Shown here: piece by piece, positions 1-5,093 of the stretch
Layout: each line of letters opens with the position of its first letter
How positions within the stretch are numbered: position 1 is the first letter of the stretch
NCBI GenBank assembly: GCA_023453335.1
Contig: JAEXTU010000228.1
Location: 1-8,211, forward strand
DNA from: Pseudomonadota bacterium
GTDB lineage: Bacteria > Desulfobacterota > Desulfovibrionia > Desulfovibrionales > Desulfovibrionaceae
Direction: 5' to 3'
Length of the DNA stretch: 8,211 bases
The notes under the pieces: generated by a model
The model's input: only the letters and a program-made list of their open reading frames with translations
Databases searched by the model: none
Told to the model about the DNA's origin: nothing
Position numbers and translations under genes: made by a program

Positions 1-45
1 GTCCCGGGGAGTGGTGCCCCTGGGTCCCCGGCCGGACCCTTCTAG
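1..45 (+). CDS. possible 3' end of an upstream gene (partial)
   Basis: The frame beginning at base 1 is open for 14 codons (VPGSGAPGSPAGPF) and ends at TAG 43-45. The TAG merges with the Shine-Dalgarno of the next gene as TAGGAGG. The same arrangement is used at the next junction (273-280), which suggests a real gene end. The peptide is a Gly/Pro/Ala/Ser tail with no recognisable domain, so no function can be given. It could equally be non-coding sequence, because GC-rich DNA stays open by chance and this stretch also contains an inverted repeat. Confidence 0.35.
   Translation, partial: VPGSGAPGSPAGPF
3..31 (+). repeat. GC-rich inverted repeat (potential hairpin)
   Basis: CCGGGGA at 4-10 is the exact reverse complement of TCCCCGG at 25-31, giving a 7-bp stem with a 14-base loop. 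An alternative pairing of GGGG 6-9 with CCCC 17-20 is possible. No T-run follows, so it is not a standard intrinsic terminator. It lies just before the Shine-Dalgarno AGGAGGT (44-50) of the lysis block and could be an mRNA-stabilising or attenuating hairpin, or simply a product of high GC. Confidence 0.3.
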
Positions 46-56
46 GAGGTCGCAGC

Positions 57-275
57 ATGACTCCCGACCCCTGCGACTGCAAGGAGCACAGCGGCGTGTG
101 CGCGGATGTCGCCGCGCTCAAGCGCGAGGACAAGGAGCTGTGGAGCGCGGTCGAGAAGCTCCGTGACCGCCAGTGGCAGATACTGGTGGGAGTGGTCGGC
201 GTGTTGTTCACCTCGGGTCTCAACCTGCTCGCGACCGTGGCCGCCGCGATCATCGTCTACAAGCTGACGCACTAG
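57..275 (+). CDS. small coiled-coil/membrane protein, XhlA-like lysis accessory or holin
   Basis: This 72-aa protein has a short Cys-rich head (C6, C8, C15). A charged heptad-like helix follows at about residues 18-40 (ALKREDKELWSAVEKLRDRQ), then one or two hydrophobic segments at about 42-69 ending in YKLTH. A soluble coiled coil followed by a C-terminal membrane anchor is the architecture of XhlA-type proteins, which act beside holin and endolysin in phage and PBSX-like lysis cassettes. The lysozyme gene directly downstream supports a lysis role. The start is set by AGGAGGT (44-50), 6 bases before the ATG. It may be an auxiliary holin, an antiholin or a membrane anchor; the sequence cannot separate these. 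There is no signal peptide or lipobox, so it is not an obvious spanin. Confidence 0.6.
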   Translation: MTPDPCDCKEHSGVCADVAALKREDKELWSAVEKLRDRQWQILVGVVGVLFTSGLNLLATVAAAIIVYKLTH

Positions 276-285
276 GAGGGAAGGC

Positions 286-801
286 ATGCTGAACACGCTG
301 TCGGACCGTATCAAGCTGCATGAGGGCTTTCGTGAGAGGCCCTACGTCTGCCCGACCGGCCATGCGAGCATCGGCTACGGCTGCAACCTGGAGGCACATC
401 CGGGGTATATTGCCGATCCCGCCACCCGCCGGGAGGTCGAGCTGGGGAAACTCAAGGGTTCTGAACTGGTGGCTCGCCTGCGCGGGCAGGGCATGTTCTG
501 GACCTCGGCGTGCGCCTCCGCAACCCTGGCCATCCAGTTGGAGGACGCGGAGCAGGAGGTTGCGGAACGCTGGCCCTGGGCCGCCGGCCTGTTCCAGGCG
601 CGCCGGGAGGTCCTGGTGGAGATGGCCTTCCAGATGGGCGCGGCCAAGCTGGCCACCTTCCGCAAGTTCCTAGCCGCGGCCGAGGCCGGCGATTTCGAGC
701 GAGCTGCCGAGGAGATGCTGGACAGCAAGTGGGCGCGTGCGGACAGCCCGGACCGCGCCGCGGAGTTGGCAAACGTCATGCGCGTTGGGGGCGCGCCGTG
801 A
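286..801 (+). CDS. phage endolysin, T4-type lysozyme (GH24)
   Basis: This 171-aa muramidase would cut the MurNAc-GlcNAc bonds of peptidoglycan at the end of infection. It can be aligned by eye with T4 lysozyme. Catalytic Glu is E13 in LHEGFR, followed by Y20 and the GxxSIGYG loop (residues 25-32). The later landmarks are MAFQMG (113-118) and SKWARADSPDRA (147-158), matching T4 VFQMG and SRWYNQTPNRA. The T4 triad E11-D20-T26 becomes E13-C22-S28. Cys at the second position is known in active relatives such as P1 Lyz; Ser at the third is less usual. The catalytic domain starts at the very N-terminus, with no signal peptide or signal-anchor helix, so export must depend on a holin. AGGAGGG (274-280) lies 5 bases before the ATG. 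Length is normal for the family. Confidence 0.93.
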   Translation: MLNTLSDRIKLHEGFRERPYVCPTGHASIGYGCNLEAHPGYIADPATRREVELGKLKGSELVARLRGQGMFWTSACASATLAIQLEDAEQEVAERWPWAAGLFQARREVLVEMAFQMGAAKLATFRKFLAAAEAGDFERAAEEMLDSKWARADSPDRAAELANVMRVGGAP

Positions 802-962
802 GCGAGGCCCTGACCCGGGCCGCGGCCCTGGCCCAGGGCCTGTGCCGGAACTGCCGGCTCTGCGTGCTCCCGGGCAACGGCCCGGCCCTGCACGCCTGCG
901 GCAACGGCGACGACAAGTGCCCGGGCCACCAGCCGCGCGAGAAGCGCAAGGAGGACAGGTAA
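798..962 (+). CDS. 54-aa Cys-rich protein, putative metal-binding
   Basis: This is a GTG-initiated gene whose start overlaps the lysozyme stop (GTGA, 798-801), implying translational coupling. The same frame is open much further upstream, but that part overlaps the lysozyme and is a shadow. The product has an Ala/Leu helix (about 3-15), then C16xxC19xxC22, H32, C34, C41 and H44, and a highly basic/acidic tail (REKRKEDR). The Cys/His spacing suggests a small zinc-binding fold, although it does not match a canonical C4 DksA/TraR finger. I do not recognise the family. Its place between endolysin and holin suggests a lysis or late-expression accessory, but that is inference. The next gene's Shine-Dalgarno (AAGGAGGA, 948-955) is embedded in its last codons. 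Confidence 0.6.
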   Translation: MSEALTRAAALAQGLCRNCRLCVLPGNGPALHACGNGDDKCPGHQPREKRKEDR

Positions 963-963
963 C

Positions 964-1470
964 ATGCTTCCGCTCATCGGCGCAGGCCTGGGCCTGCTCT
1001 CGGCTTTGCCGGACCTGTGGGACGGGGTGGCGCGGATCTTCGGCAAGGAGACGCCCTCGGGCGTCAAGGCCGCAGGGGACCTGGCCCGGGAGGTGGGCGG
1101 CCTGCTGGCCGGGGGTGAGGCCTCGGCCGAGCAGCAGGAGAAGCTGGCGGCCCTCATGCTGCCGCACCAGGAGCGCATCCGGGAGATGACCCTGGCCGCG
1201 GAGCGGGACTTCGAGGCCCAGCTCACCGCCCGGCACCAGGCGGACATGGCCTCCGACTCCTGGCTGTCAAAGAACTGCCGGCCCCTGGTGCTCCTGGCCC
1301 TGGCCGCCACCGTGATCCTGGCCCAGTTCTGGAACGGATTCGGCCCCATCGCCACCGACGCCCGCTACGCCTCCCTGACCGAGCTGGCCACCTACGTGTT
1401 CGGCTACTACTTCATCGGCCGCTCGGCCGTGGACAAGGGCGCGGTCAAGCTGGACTGGAGCCGCAAGTGA
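964..1470 (+). CDS. holin, 3-TM family (gene-transfer-agent release type)
   Basis: This 168-aa membrane protein has a hydrophobic N-terminus (about 1-20). An amphipathic, charged middle follows (about 55-98, rich in E/Q/R). The motif DSWLSKNCRPLVL (98-110) leads into TM2 (about 106-122), and TM3 lies at about 138-152 (TYVFGYYFIGRSA) before a basic tail. The SDSWLSKN-RPLVL block and the FGYYFIGRSA end are what I recall of the 'holin of 3TMs, for gene-transfer release' family. Such proteins permeabilise the inner membrane so that cytoplasmic endolysin reaches the wall. That fits the signal-less lysozyme encoded 160 bases upstream. The start is supported by AAGGAGGA at 948-955, and the gene begins one base after the preceding stop. 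Confidence 0.85.
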   Translation: MLPLIGAGLGLLSALPDLWDGVARIFGKETPSGVKAAGDLAREVGGLLAGGEASAEQQEKLAALMLPHQERIREMTLAAERDFEAQLTARHQADMASDSWLSKNCRPLVLLALAATVILAQFWNGFGPIATDARYASLTELATYVFGYYFIGRSAVDKGAVKLDWSRK

Positions 1471-1826
1471 CCCACCCCCTGGCCTCCCTGTTCGCGGGCT
1501 CGGCCCGCTTCGGCCTGGAGCACGGCGGCCAGGCGGTGTCCGTTTCCCTGGCCGGCGGCGAGGCCCGGGAGGTCAAGGCGGTGGTGGAGCAGGGCGCGGA
1601 CCTGTCCTCGGCCGGACCCGAGGGCCTGGACCCGCGGCTGGAGTACCCGGCGGCCCGCTGGGCCGCGTTCCGGGTGGCGGCCGCGGACCTGCCCGGCCGG
1701 CCGGCGCGCGGCGACGTGGTTATGTTCGAGGGCCTGGAGTGGACCGTGCGCCAGGTATACCCCTGGCTGCACGACGCGGGCTTCATCCTGCTAGCCAGCG
1801 CGGACGAGCGCGGGGGCCGGGACTGA
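1467..1826 (+). CDS. head-tail joining / connector-like protein
   Basis: This 119-aa protein starts at GTG 1467, overlapping the holin stop by four bases (GTGA); no strong Shine-Dalgarno is visible, so re-initiation is likely. After a short helix (residues 3-12) the rest reads as alternating beta strands. The motif GDVVMFEGLEWTVRQV (82-97) resembles the 'GD.v..dG..y.V..v' signature of small phage head-tail joining/attachment proteins of the lambda FII type. These sit at the head-tail interface. Position just before a virion morphogenesis protein and a probable tail terminator supports this. No catalytic residues are apparent. The exact family remains uncertain because these proteins are short and divergent. 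Confidence 0.65.
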   Translation: MTHPLASLFAGSARFGLEHGGQAVSVSLAGGEAREVKAVVEQGADLSSAGPEGLDPRLEYPAARWAAFRVAAADLPGRPARGDVVMFEGLEWTVRQVYPWLHDAGFILLASADERGGRD

Positions 1827-2542
1827 TGGCCGCCAACCTGACCGAATCCTTCCGGCCCCTGGCCTGGGGCTCGGACCCCCGGGGCACCCTGGTCCGCATC
1901 GACGACCAGGCGGCCCCGGCCCTGGCCCGCCTGTACCGCCAGTTCCCGGTGGCCTTCCTGCGCTTCCTGTCCTGGCTGGGCGCGGAGATCCGGGGCGAGA
2001 TCCAACGGGCCATGGAGAACGACGGTCCCGAGGGCCAGGCCTGGCCCGAGCGGGCGCGCATGACCCGGCTGTCGCGCATGGGCATCCTCAAGCAGGGCCG
2101 CGCGGCCAAGCGCCTGGACCGCTGGACCAGGTCCAAGAAGCTCTCCCGCTCGGTGTTCGACCCGGACGCCGGCGGCCGGGCCTCGCGCAACACGTTCGGC
2201 CGGCTCAAGGGCGCGGTGCGCTACCGGCTGGACCGGGGCCGCACCGTGCTCCAGCTCGGCTGGCTGAACGCCTCGGCGGCCCGGGCCGGCCGGGCGGTGG
2301 CCACCGGCAGCCGAGGCACGGCGCGGCAGTTCCAGTTCCACGGCCGCCAGCCCGTGACCCCGCAGATGCGCAAGGCCTTCTGGGCCGCGGGCGTGCCCCT
2401 GGCCGCGGACACCAGGTTCATCGGCCAGGAGGAGCGGCCCCTCATCAAGCCGGTCTACGACCAGTACGCACCGCGCATCCTGCCCCTGGCCGAGGCGCGC
2501 ATCGCCTTCTACCTGGGCATCGCCTCCTGGAGGACGGCATGA
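1826..2542 (+). CDS. virion morphogenesis / tail completion protein (Mu gpG, P2 gpS-like)
   Basis: This 238-aa basic protein (many Arg/Lys) probably acts in tail completion or head-tail joining. The start chosen is ATG 1826, which shares one base with the preceding TGA; the frame is open upstream, but that part overlaps the previous gene. An N-terminal helical part (about 28-65) is followed by WPERARMTRLSRMGILKQ (73-90), which resembles the 'W..l...T...k...Lv.tG.L' segment of the family. A beta-rich middle follows. The C-terminal block VTPQMRKAFWAAGVPLAADT (177-196), then RPLIKPVYDQY (204-214), matches the recalled 'MR.f......P.RPf..p' ending. It is somewhat longer than the usual 150-200 residues. 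The next gene overlaps it by ATGA. Family assignment is from motif recall. Confidence 0.65.
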   Translation: MAANLTESFRPLAWGSDPRGTLVRIDDQAAPALARLYRQFPVAFLRFLSWLGAEIRGEIQRAMENDGPEGQAWPERARMTRLSRMGILKQGRAAKRLDRWTRSKKLSRSVFDPDAGGRASRNTFGRLKGAVRYRLDRGRTVLQLGWLNASAARAGRAVATGSRGTARQFQFHGRQPVTPQMRKAFWAAGVPLAADTRFIGQEERPLIKPVYDQYAPRILPLAEARIAFYLGIASWRTA

Positions 2543-3000
2543 CCCCCTGGGACGTGCTGCTCCAGATGAAGGCCGCCCTGCGCGCGGATACCGGCCTGGC
2601 CGCCTGGTGCCAGGCCACCTACGGCCGCGGCCTGTTCATCGGCCTGGGCTTCCGCCTGGACGAGTCCCCGGGCGCGGCCAAGGCCCCCTACGTCCTGCTC
2701 TCGCCGGCCGTGACCGACGGCGGCCTGGAGCGGGCCGAGGAGATCATCGCCATCCGGGGCCTGGCCGGGCTGCACGACAAGGAAGTGTCCGAGTCCGGGC
2801 TCGACCGGGTGCAGCTCGGGCAGCAGCGCCTGACAAACGAGTTCGCGCCCCTGGTCCTGGCCGCCCTGGGCCGCGCCCTGAGCCCGGGCCTGGCCCTGTC
2901 CCGAGTCATCACCCATGACTTCTCCAAGGACCCGGTGTTCGAGCTGGGCCTTGACCTGACCGTGACGCACAGCCGCGCCGTAGGCGCACGAAGGAGGTAA
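2539..3000 (+). CDS. probable tail terminator / tail completion protein
   Basis: This 153-aa protein starts at ATG 2539, overlapping the upstream TGA (ATGA), with GGAGG (2529-2533) just before it. It has an N-terminal helix (about 4-26) and a core of alternating strands, including KAPYVLLSPAV (48-58), EEIIAIRGLAGL (67-78) and a strand-like LGLDLTVTHSR (137-147). A helix lies at about 92-113. This alpha/beta layout, its length and its place immediately upstream of the major tail tube gene match tail terminators (lambda gpU, Mu gp37-like), which cap the tube when its full length is reached. I did not recognise a diagnostic motif, so the name rests mainly on gene order. Confidence 0.55.
   Translation: MTPWDVLLQMKAALRADTGLAAWCQATYGRGLFIGLGFRLDESPGAAKAPYVLLSPAVTDGGLERAEEIIAIRGLAGLHDKEVSESGLDRVQLGQQRLTNEFAPLVLAALGRALSPGLALSRVITHDFSKDPVFELGLDLTVTHSRAVGARRR
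2991..2998 (+). promoter_or_regulatory. strong Shine-Dalgarno of the tail tube gene
   Basis: AAGGAGGT lies 5 bases before ATG 3004. It is the longest match to the 16S anti-Shine-Dalgarno among the gene starts in this window, in keeping with a tube subunit needed in many copies per virion. The last codons and stop of the preceding gene run through it. Confidence 0.8.
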
Positions 3001-3003
3001 GCC

Positions 3004-4437
3004 ATGTCCCAGTTCAACCAGGTCAAGGGCGGCGACTGCCGGGTGCTCCTCTACCCCGAGTCCTCCCTGAAGACCCTGGCCAGCCCGGTCCAGGCCGTGG
3101 AGATCCCGTTCATCTCCGAGTCCCTGACCGCCAAGCCCAGCAAGCAGACCAAGGCCACGGTGCGCGGCAAGCGCGGCCCGGGCCGGCCTTTCCGGGGCAT
3201 GTGGCAGTTCGGCGGGGGCCTGAGTGTGCCCGCCAACACCCACCTCATCCCGCACCTGGTCACCGCCCTGTGCGGCGCGGCCACCAAGACCGAACCCGCG
3301 GGCCTGACCCTGGACGCGGGCGACGCGGTGGACCAGGGCGAGGGCTACGTGGGCCTGCCCTGCGCCGCGCACGGCTTCGAGATCGACGCAGTGGTGTCGG
3401 TCAGCGGAACCACCAGCTACGACGGGACCTACCGGGTGGAGCAGGGGAGCACCGCGGACCTGCTGGTGATCTACGCCGGGACCTACGCGGCCGAGACCTT
3501 CGGGGGAACCGAGGCCGTGCAGCGGGGCCGGGTGGTGAAGCTCGACGCCGGGGGCGCGGCCGTGAACAAGGGCGGCGGCAAGGTGGGTCTGCCCGCGGCC
3601 GGACACGGGTTCTTCGCCGGCGAGCGCGTCACCGTGGCCGGGACCACCAACTACAACGCGGCCTACACCCTGGACGAGGACACCTCCCGGAACGAGATGG
3701 TGGTCACCGCCAGCTACGTGACCGAGACCTTCGCCGGCGACGAGACCGTGGCCGCCAAGTTCTACAAGCGCGCGTGGGACCTGCCCAAGGTGCAGCCCTC
3801 GCGCATGGCCGAGGTGGAGTTCGGCTTCGACTCCGGCGCGGCCGACAACCCGGTGGACCGCCACTACGGGGCCAAGGTGGGCAAGCTGGCCTTCAACTAC
3901 GGAGACGACGGCCAGCTCACCCTCGACTTCGAGATCTCGCAGAGCAAGTACCAGCAGGCCGCGGCCGTGCTCGCCTCCGACGCGGCCATCGCGGTGCTGC
4001 CCGACTGCGACTTCGGCATGTTCGAGGTGGCCGTGTACCTGGACGGCGCGCGCCTGGGCGAGGTGGAGAAGGGCTCCCTGGACCTGGGCCTGAACCTGGA
4101 GCGCAAGGCCGCCGTGGGCCAGCGCGGGGAGTACGGCAAGGTCACCGAGGGCGACCCGGCCCTGTCCGCGTCCCTGGACTGCTTCCTGGAGGACGACACG
4201 CTCCTGGCCAAGGCCCGCGCCGACACCACCGTGGAGTTCGCCATCGCCTTCTTCGGCGCGCGGGGCGAGGAGTTCTGGATCACCTACCCGGAGGCCGAGC
4301 TGAACACCGACGGCCCGCAGATCTCGGGCAAGGGCGGCATCAACGTGACCTTCGAGGTCATGGGCTTCGTGGACCAGGCCGACGCCGCGGTCCAGTTCGC
4401 CTACTTTCACCAGGTCCCGTCCATCCTGGGCGAATAG
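3004..4437 (+). CDS. major tail tube protein with two inserted repeat domains
   Basis: This 477-aa protein would form the stacked rings of the tail tube. Residues 1-95 and about 254-477 read as a split tube domain. The N-terminal part has IPFISESLTAKPSKQTKATV (34-53) and the strand GMWQFGGGLSVP (65-76). The C-terminal part has RAWDLPKVQPSRMAEVEFGF (256-275), YGAKVGKLAFNYGDDGQLTL (288-307) and the closing strand GGINVTFEVMGF (444-455). Between them lie two tandem, related ~76-residue modules (101-176 and 178-253). Removing them leaves about 325 residues, close to the size I expect for this tube family. The following chaperone and tape measure genes support the tail tube role; no sheath gene is adjacent, so the tail is probably non-contractile. 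The specific tube family is recalled, not searched. Confidence 0.82.
   Translation: MSQFNQVKGGDCRVLLYPESSLKTLASPVQAVEIPFISESLTAKPSKQTKATVRGKRGPGRPFRGMWQFGGGLSVPANTHLIPHLVTALCGAATKTEPAGLTLDAGDAVDQGEGYVGLPCAAHGFEIDAVVSVSGTTSYDGTYRVEQGSTADLLVIYAGTYAAETFGGTEAVQRGRVVKLDAGGAAVNKGGGKVGLPAAGHGFFAGERVTVAGTTNYNAAYTLDEDTSRNEMVVTASYVTETFAGDETVAAKFYKRAWDLPKVQPSRMAEVEFGFDSGAADNPVDRHYGAKVGKLAFNYGDDGQLTLDFEISQSKYQQAAAVLASDAAIAVLPDCDFGMFEVAVYLDGARLGEVEKGSLDLGLNLERKAAVGQRGEYGKVTEGDPALSASLDCFLEDDTLLAKARADTTVEFAIAFFGARGEEFWITYPEAELNTDGPQISGKGGINVTFEVMGFVDQADAAVQFAYFHQVPSILGE
3304..3531 (+). repeat. tube-protein inserted module, copy 1
   Basis: Residues 101-176 of the tube protein. Landmarks are LDAGDA, VGLP (116-119), HGF (123-125), VSVSGTTSYDGTYRV (131-145) and AETFGGTEAV (163-172). 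It aligns with copy 2 with only two one-residue gaps. The pattern reads as a small all-beta sandwich module. Confidence 0.85.
3535..3762 (+). repeat. tube-protein inserted module, copy 2
   Basis: Residues 178-253 of the tube protein. Landmarks are LDAGGA, VGLP (194-197), HGF (201-203), VTVAGTTNYNAAYTL (209-223) and TETFAGDETV (240-249), each matching copy 1 in order. The DNA is also alike around the GTT motif, but third positions have diverged, so the duplication is not recent. Confidence 0.85.
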
Positions 4438-4446
4438 GGAGGGGCC

Positions 4447-4887
4447 ATGCCGCAGCACAAGCAGACCATGACCCTGGACTCCGGCCGCACCGTGGAGGTC
4501 GTGCCCCTGGCCTATGAGGCGTGGGAGGACATGGAGGACCGGCGGTTGGAGGCCCTGGAGAAGATGGCCGCCCTGGGCGAGGGCCAGAAGCAGGCCGCGG
4601 AGCTGGTGGCCCTGCGCCTGCTCCGGGACCTGGACCGGTCCATGGTGGAGGCCCGGGTGCCAAGCTGGGACACGCTCAGGAAGGAGCTGTCCCGCGAGGA
4701 GTACCTGGACCTGGTGAAGCAGCTCACCGCGCGCTCGGCCCAGGAGGCCGAGCCGGAAAATTTATCCGCTGGTGGCGGTGGGTCGCCGATCCCGGCCGGG
4801 GGCGCAACTGCCGCTCCTGCCGCCGCCACGCAGCCAAGCGGCGAAGAGAGCCCGACTGCCGGGGGTGCCGCCACGCCGAACCCCTGA
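4447..4887 (+). CDS. tail assembly chaperone, G-like (unshifted product)
   Basis: This 146-aa product is read without frameshifting. Residues 1-98 form the folded part: a beta start (TMTLDSGRTVEVVPLAYEAW, 7-26) and then helices rich in Glu/Leu/Arg (27-98). This is the usual pattern of lambda gpG-like chaperones, which coat the tape measure protein and recruit tube subunits but are absent from the virion. From about residue 107 the sequence becomes Gly/Ala/Pro/Ser-rich and disordered (SAGGGGSPIP and onwards). That is what one expects when the other frame is the one under selection. GGAGGGG precedes the ATG. The gene lies between tube and tape measure genes, the canonical position. Confidence 0.85.
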   Translation: MPQHKQTMTLDSGRTVEVVPLAYEAWEDMEDRRLEALEKMAALGEGQKQAAELVALRLLRDLDRSMVEARVPSWDTLRKELSREEYLDLVKQLTARSAQEAEPENLSAGGGGSPIPAGGATAAPAAATQPSGEESPTAGGAATPNP

Positions 4888-5093
4888 TCCTGGCTGCCAA
4901 CGCCCCGGCCGCCCGGCTCATGCTGGCCTCGGCCAGCCAGTGGCGCACCGGGGGCCTGGGCTTCGTGGGCCTGGACTACCCCGCCGTGTACCTGGTGGCC
5001 GGCACCCTGGGCCTGACCGTGGACGAACCGATGCTCCGCAAGATCCAGCTCCTGGAGGAAGAGGAGCTGGGGCGGCGCAACCGGAGGGAGTAG
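4447..5093 (+). CDS. tail assembly chaperone GT fusion, made by -1 frameshift at 4758-4764
   Basis: The zero frame is read to Leu106 (TTA 4762-4764). A -1 slip then resumes at ATC 4764 and runs to TAG 5091-5093, giving join(4447..4764,4764..5093), 215 aa. The added T part opens with IRWWRWV and a zinc-ribbon-like CxxC-x12-CxxC (C122, C125, C138, C141). It then has LILAANAPAARLML (147-160) and QWRTGGLGFVGLDYPAVY (165-182), which resembles DUF1799/T-like tail chaperones ('W....G..GLDY.a'), and an acidic helix to the end. In lambda-type phages the GT protein binds tape measure and tube subunits, and the G:GT ratio is set by slippage. The alternative is independent translation of T from an internal start such as ATG 4920, but that would drop the zinc ribbon and part of the conserved block and has no good Shine-Dalgarno. 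Confidence 0.85.
4742..4829 (+). promoter_or_regulatory. programmed -1 ribosomal frameshift signal
   Basis: Three elements are visible. AGGAGG (4742-4747) lies 10 bases before the slippery site, the arrangement known to stimulate slippage in dnaX. The heptamer AAATTTA (4758-4764) is in exact phase, reading A AAT TTA in the G frame, and would re-pair as AAA TTT after a -1 slip. Downstream, GTGGCGG (4772-4778) can pair with CCGCCAC (4823-4829) after a 7-base spacer. A smaller hairpin GGCG 4774-4777 / CGCC 4784-4787 is the competing choice. The frame entered is open to 5093 and encodes the T-like domain. The site sits in a 9-base A/T run in otherwise very GC-rich DNA. Which stem forms is not certain. 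Confidence 0.85.
5083..5090 (+). promoter_or_regulatory. ribosome binding site for the GTG-started tape measure gene
   Basis: GGAGGGAG ends 3 bases before GTG 5094, with its GGAGG core 6 bases away. It decides the choice of GTG, which directly follows the GT stop TAG (5091-5093). Confidence 0.7.

Noticed and set aside
375..1355. Antisense frame of about 326 codons over the lysis block
   Set aside because: It runs across several well-supported + strand genes, has no ribosome binding site I could see, and has biased composition.
1739..1825. Upstream extension of the virion morphogenesis gene to ATG 1739
   Set aside because: The extension overlaps the 3' part of the joining-protein gene, including its GDVVMFEG-type motif region, and the ATG at 1826 fits the stop/start overlap pattern used across the operon.
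2509..4458. Long antisense open frame of about 649 codons on the - strand
   Set aside because: It mirrors the tube and terminator genes. Its product is a compositionally biased Gly/His/Leu/Val string with no domain pattern, and GC-rich coding DNA commonly leaves the opposite strand open.
3201..4517. + strand open frame of about 438 codons inside the tube gene
   Set aside because: It is an Arg/Gly-dominated translation in the wrong frame; the tube frame has coherent beta-strand patterns and the repeat.
4791..4800. Palindrome CCCGGCCGGG as a separate regulatory or restriction-type site
   Set aside because: Short GC palindromes are expected by chance in DNA of this composition. At most it is an inner part of the frameshift stem region.
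4920..5093. Independent T gene starting at ATG 4920
   Set aside because: There is no convincing Shine-Dalgarno at proper spacing. It would lose the zinc ribbon and the start of the conserved block, and the frameshift signal upstream explains expression better.
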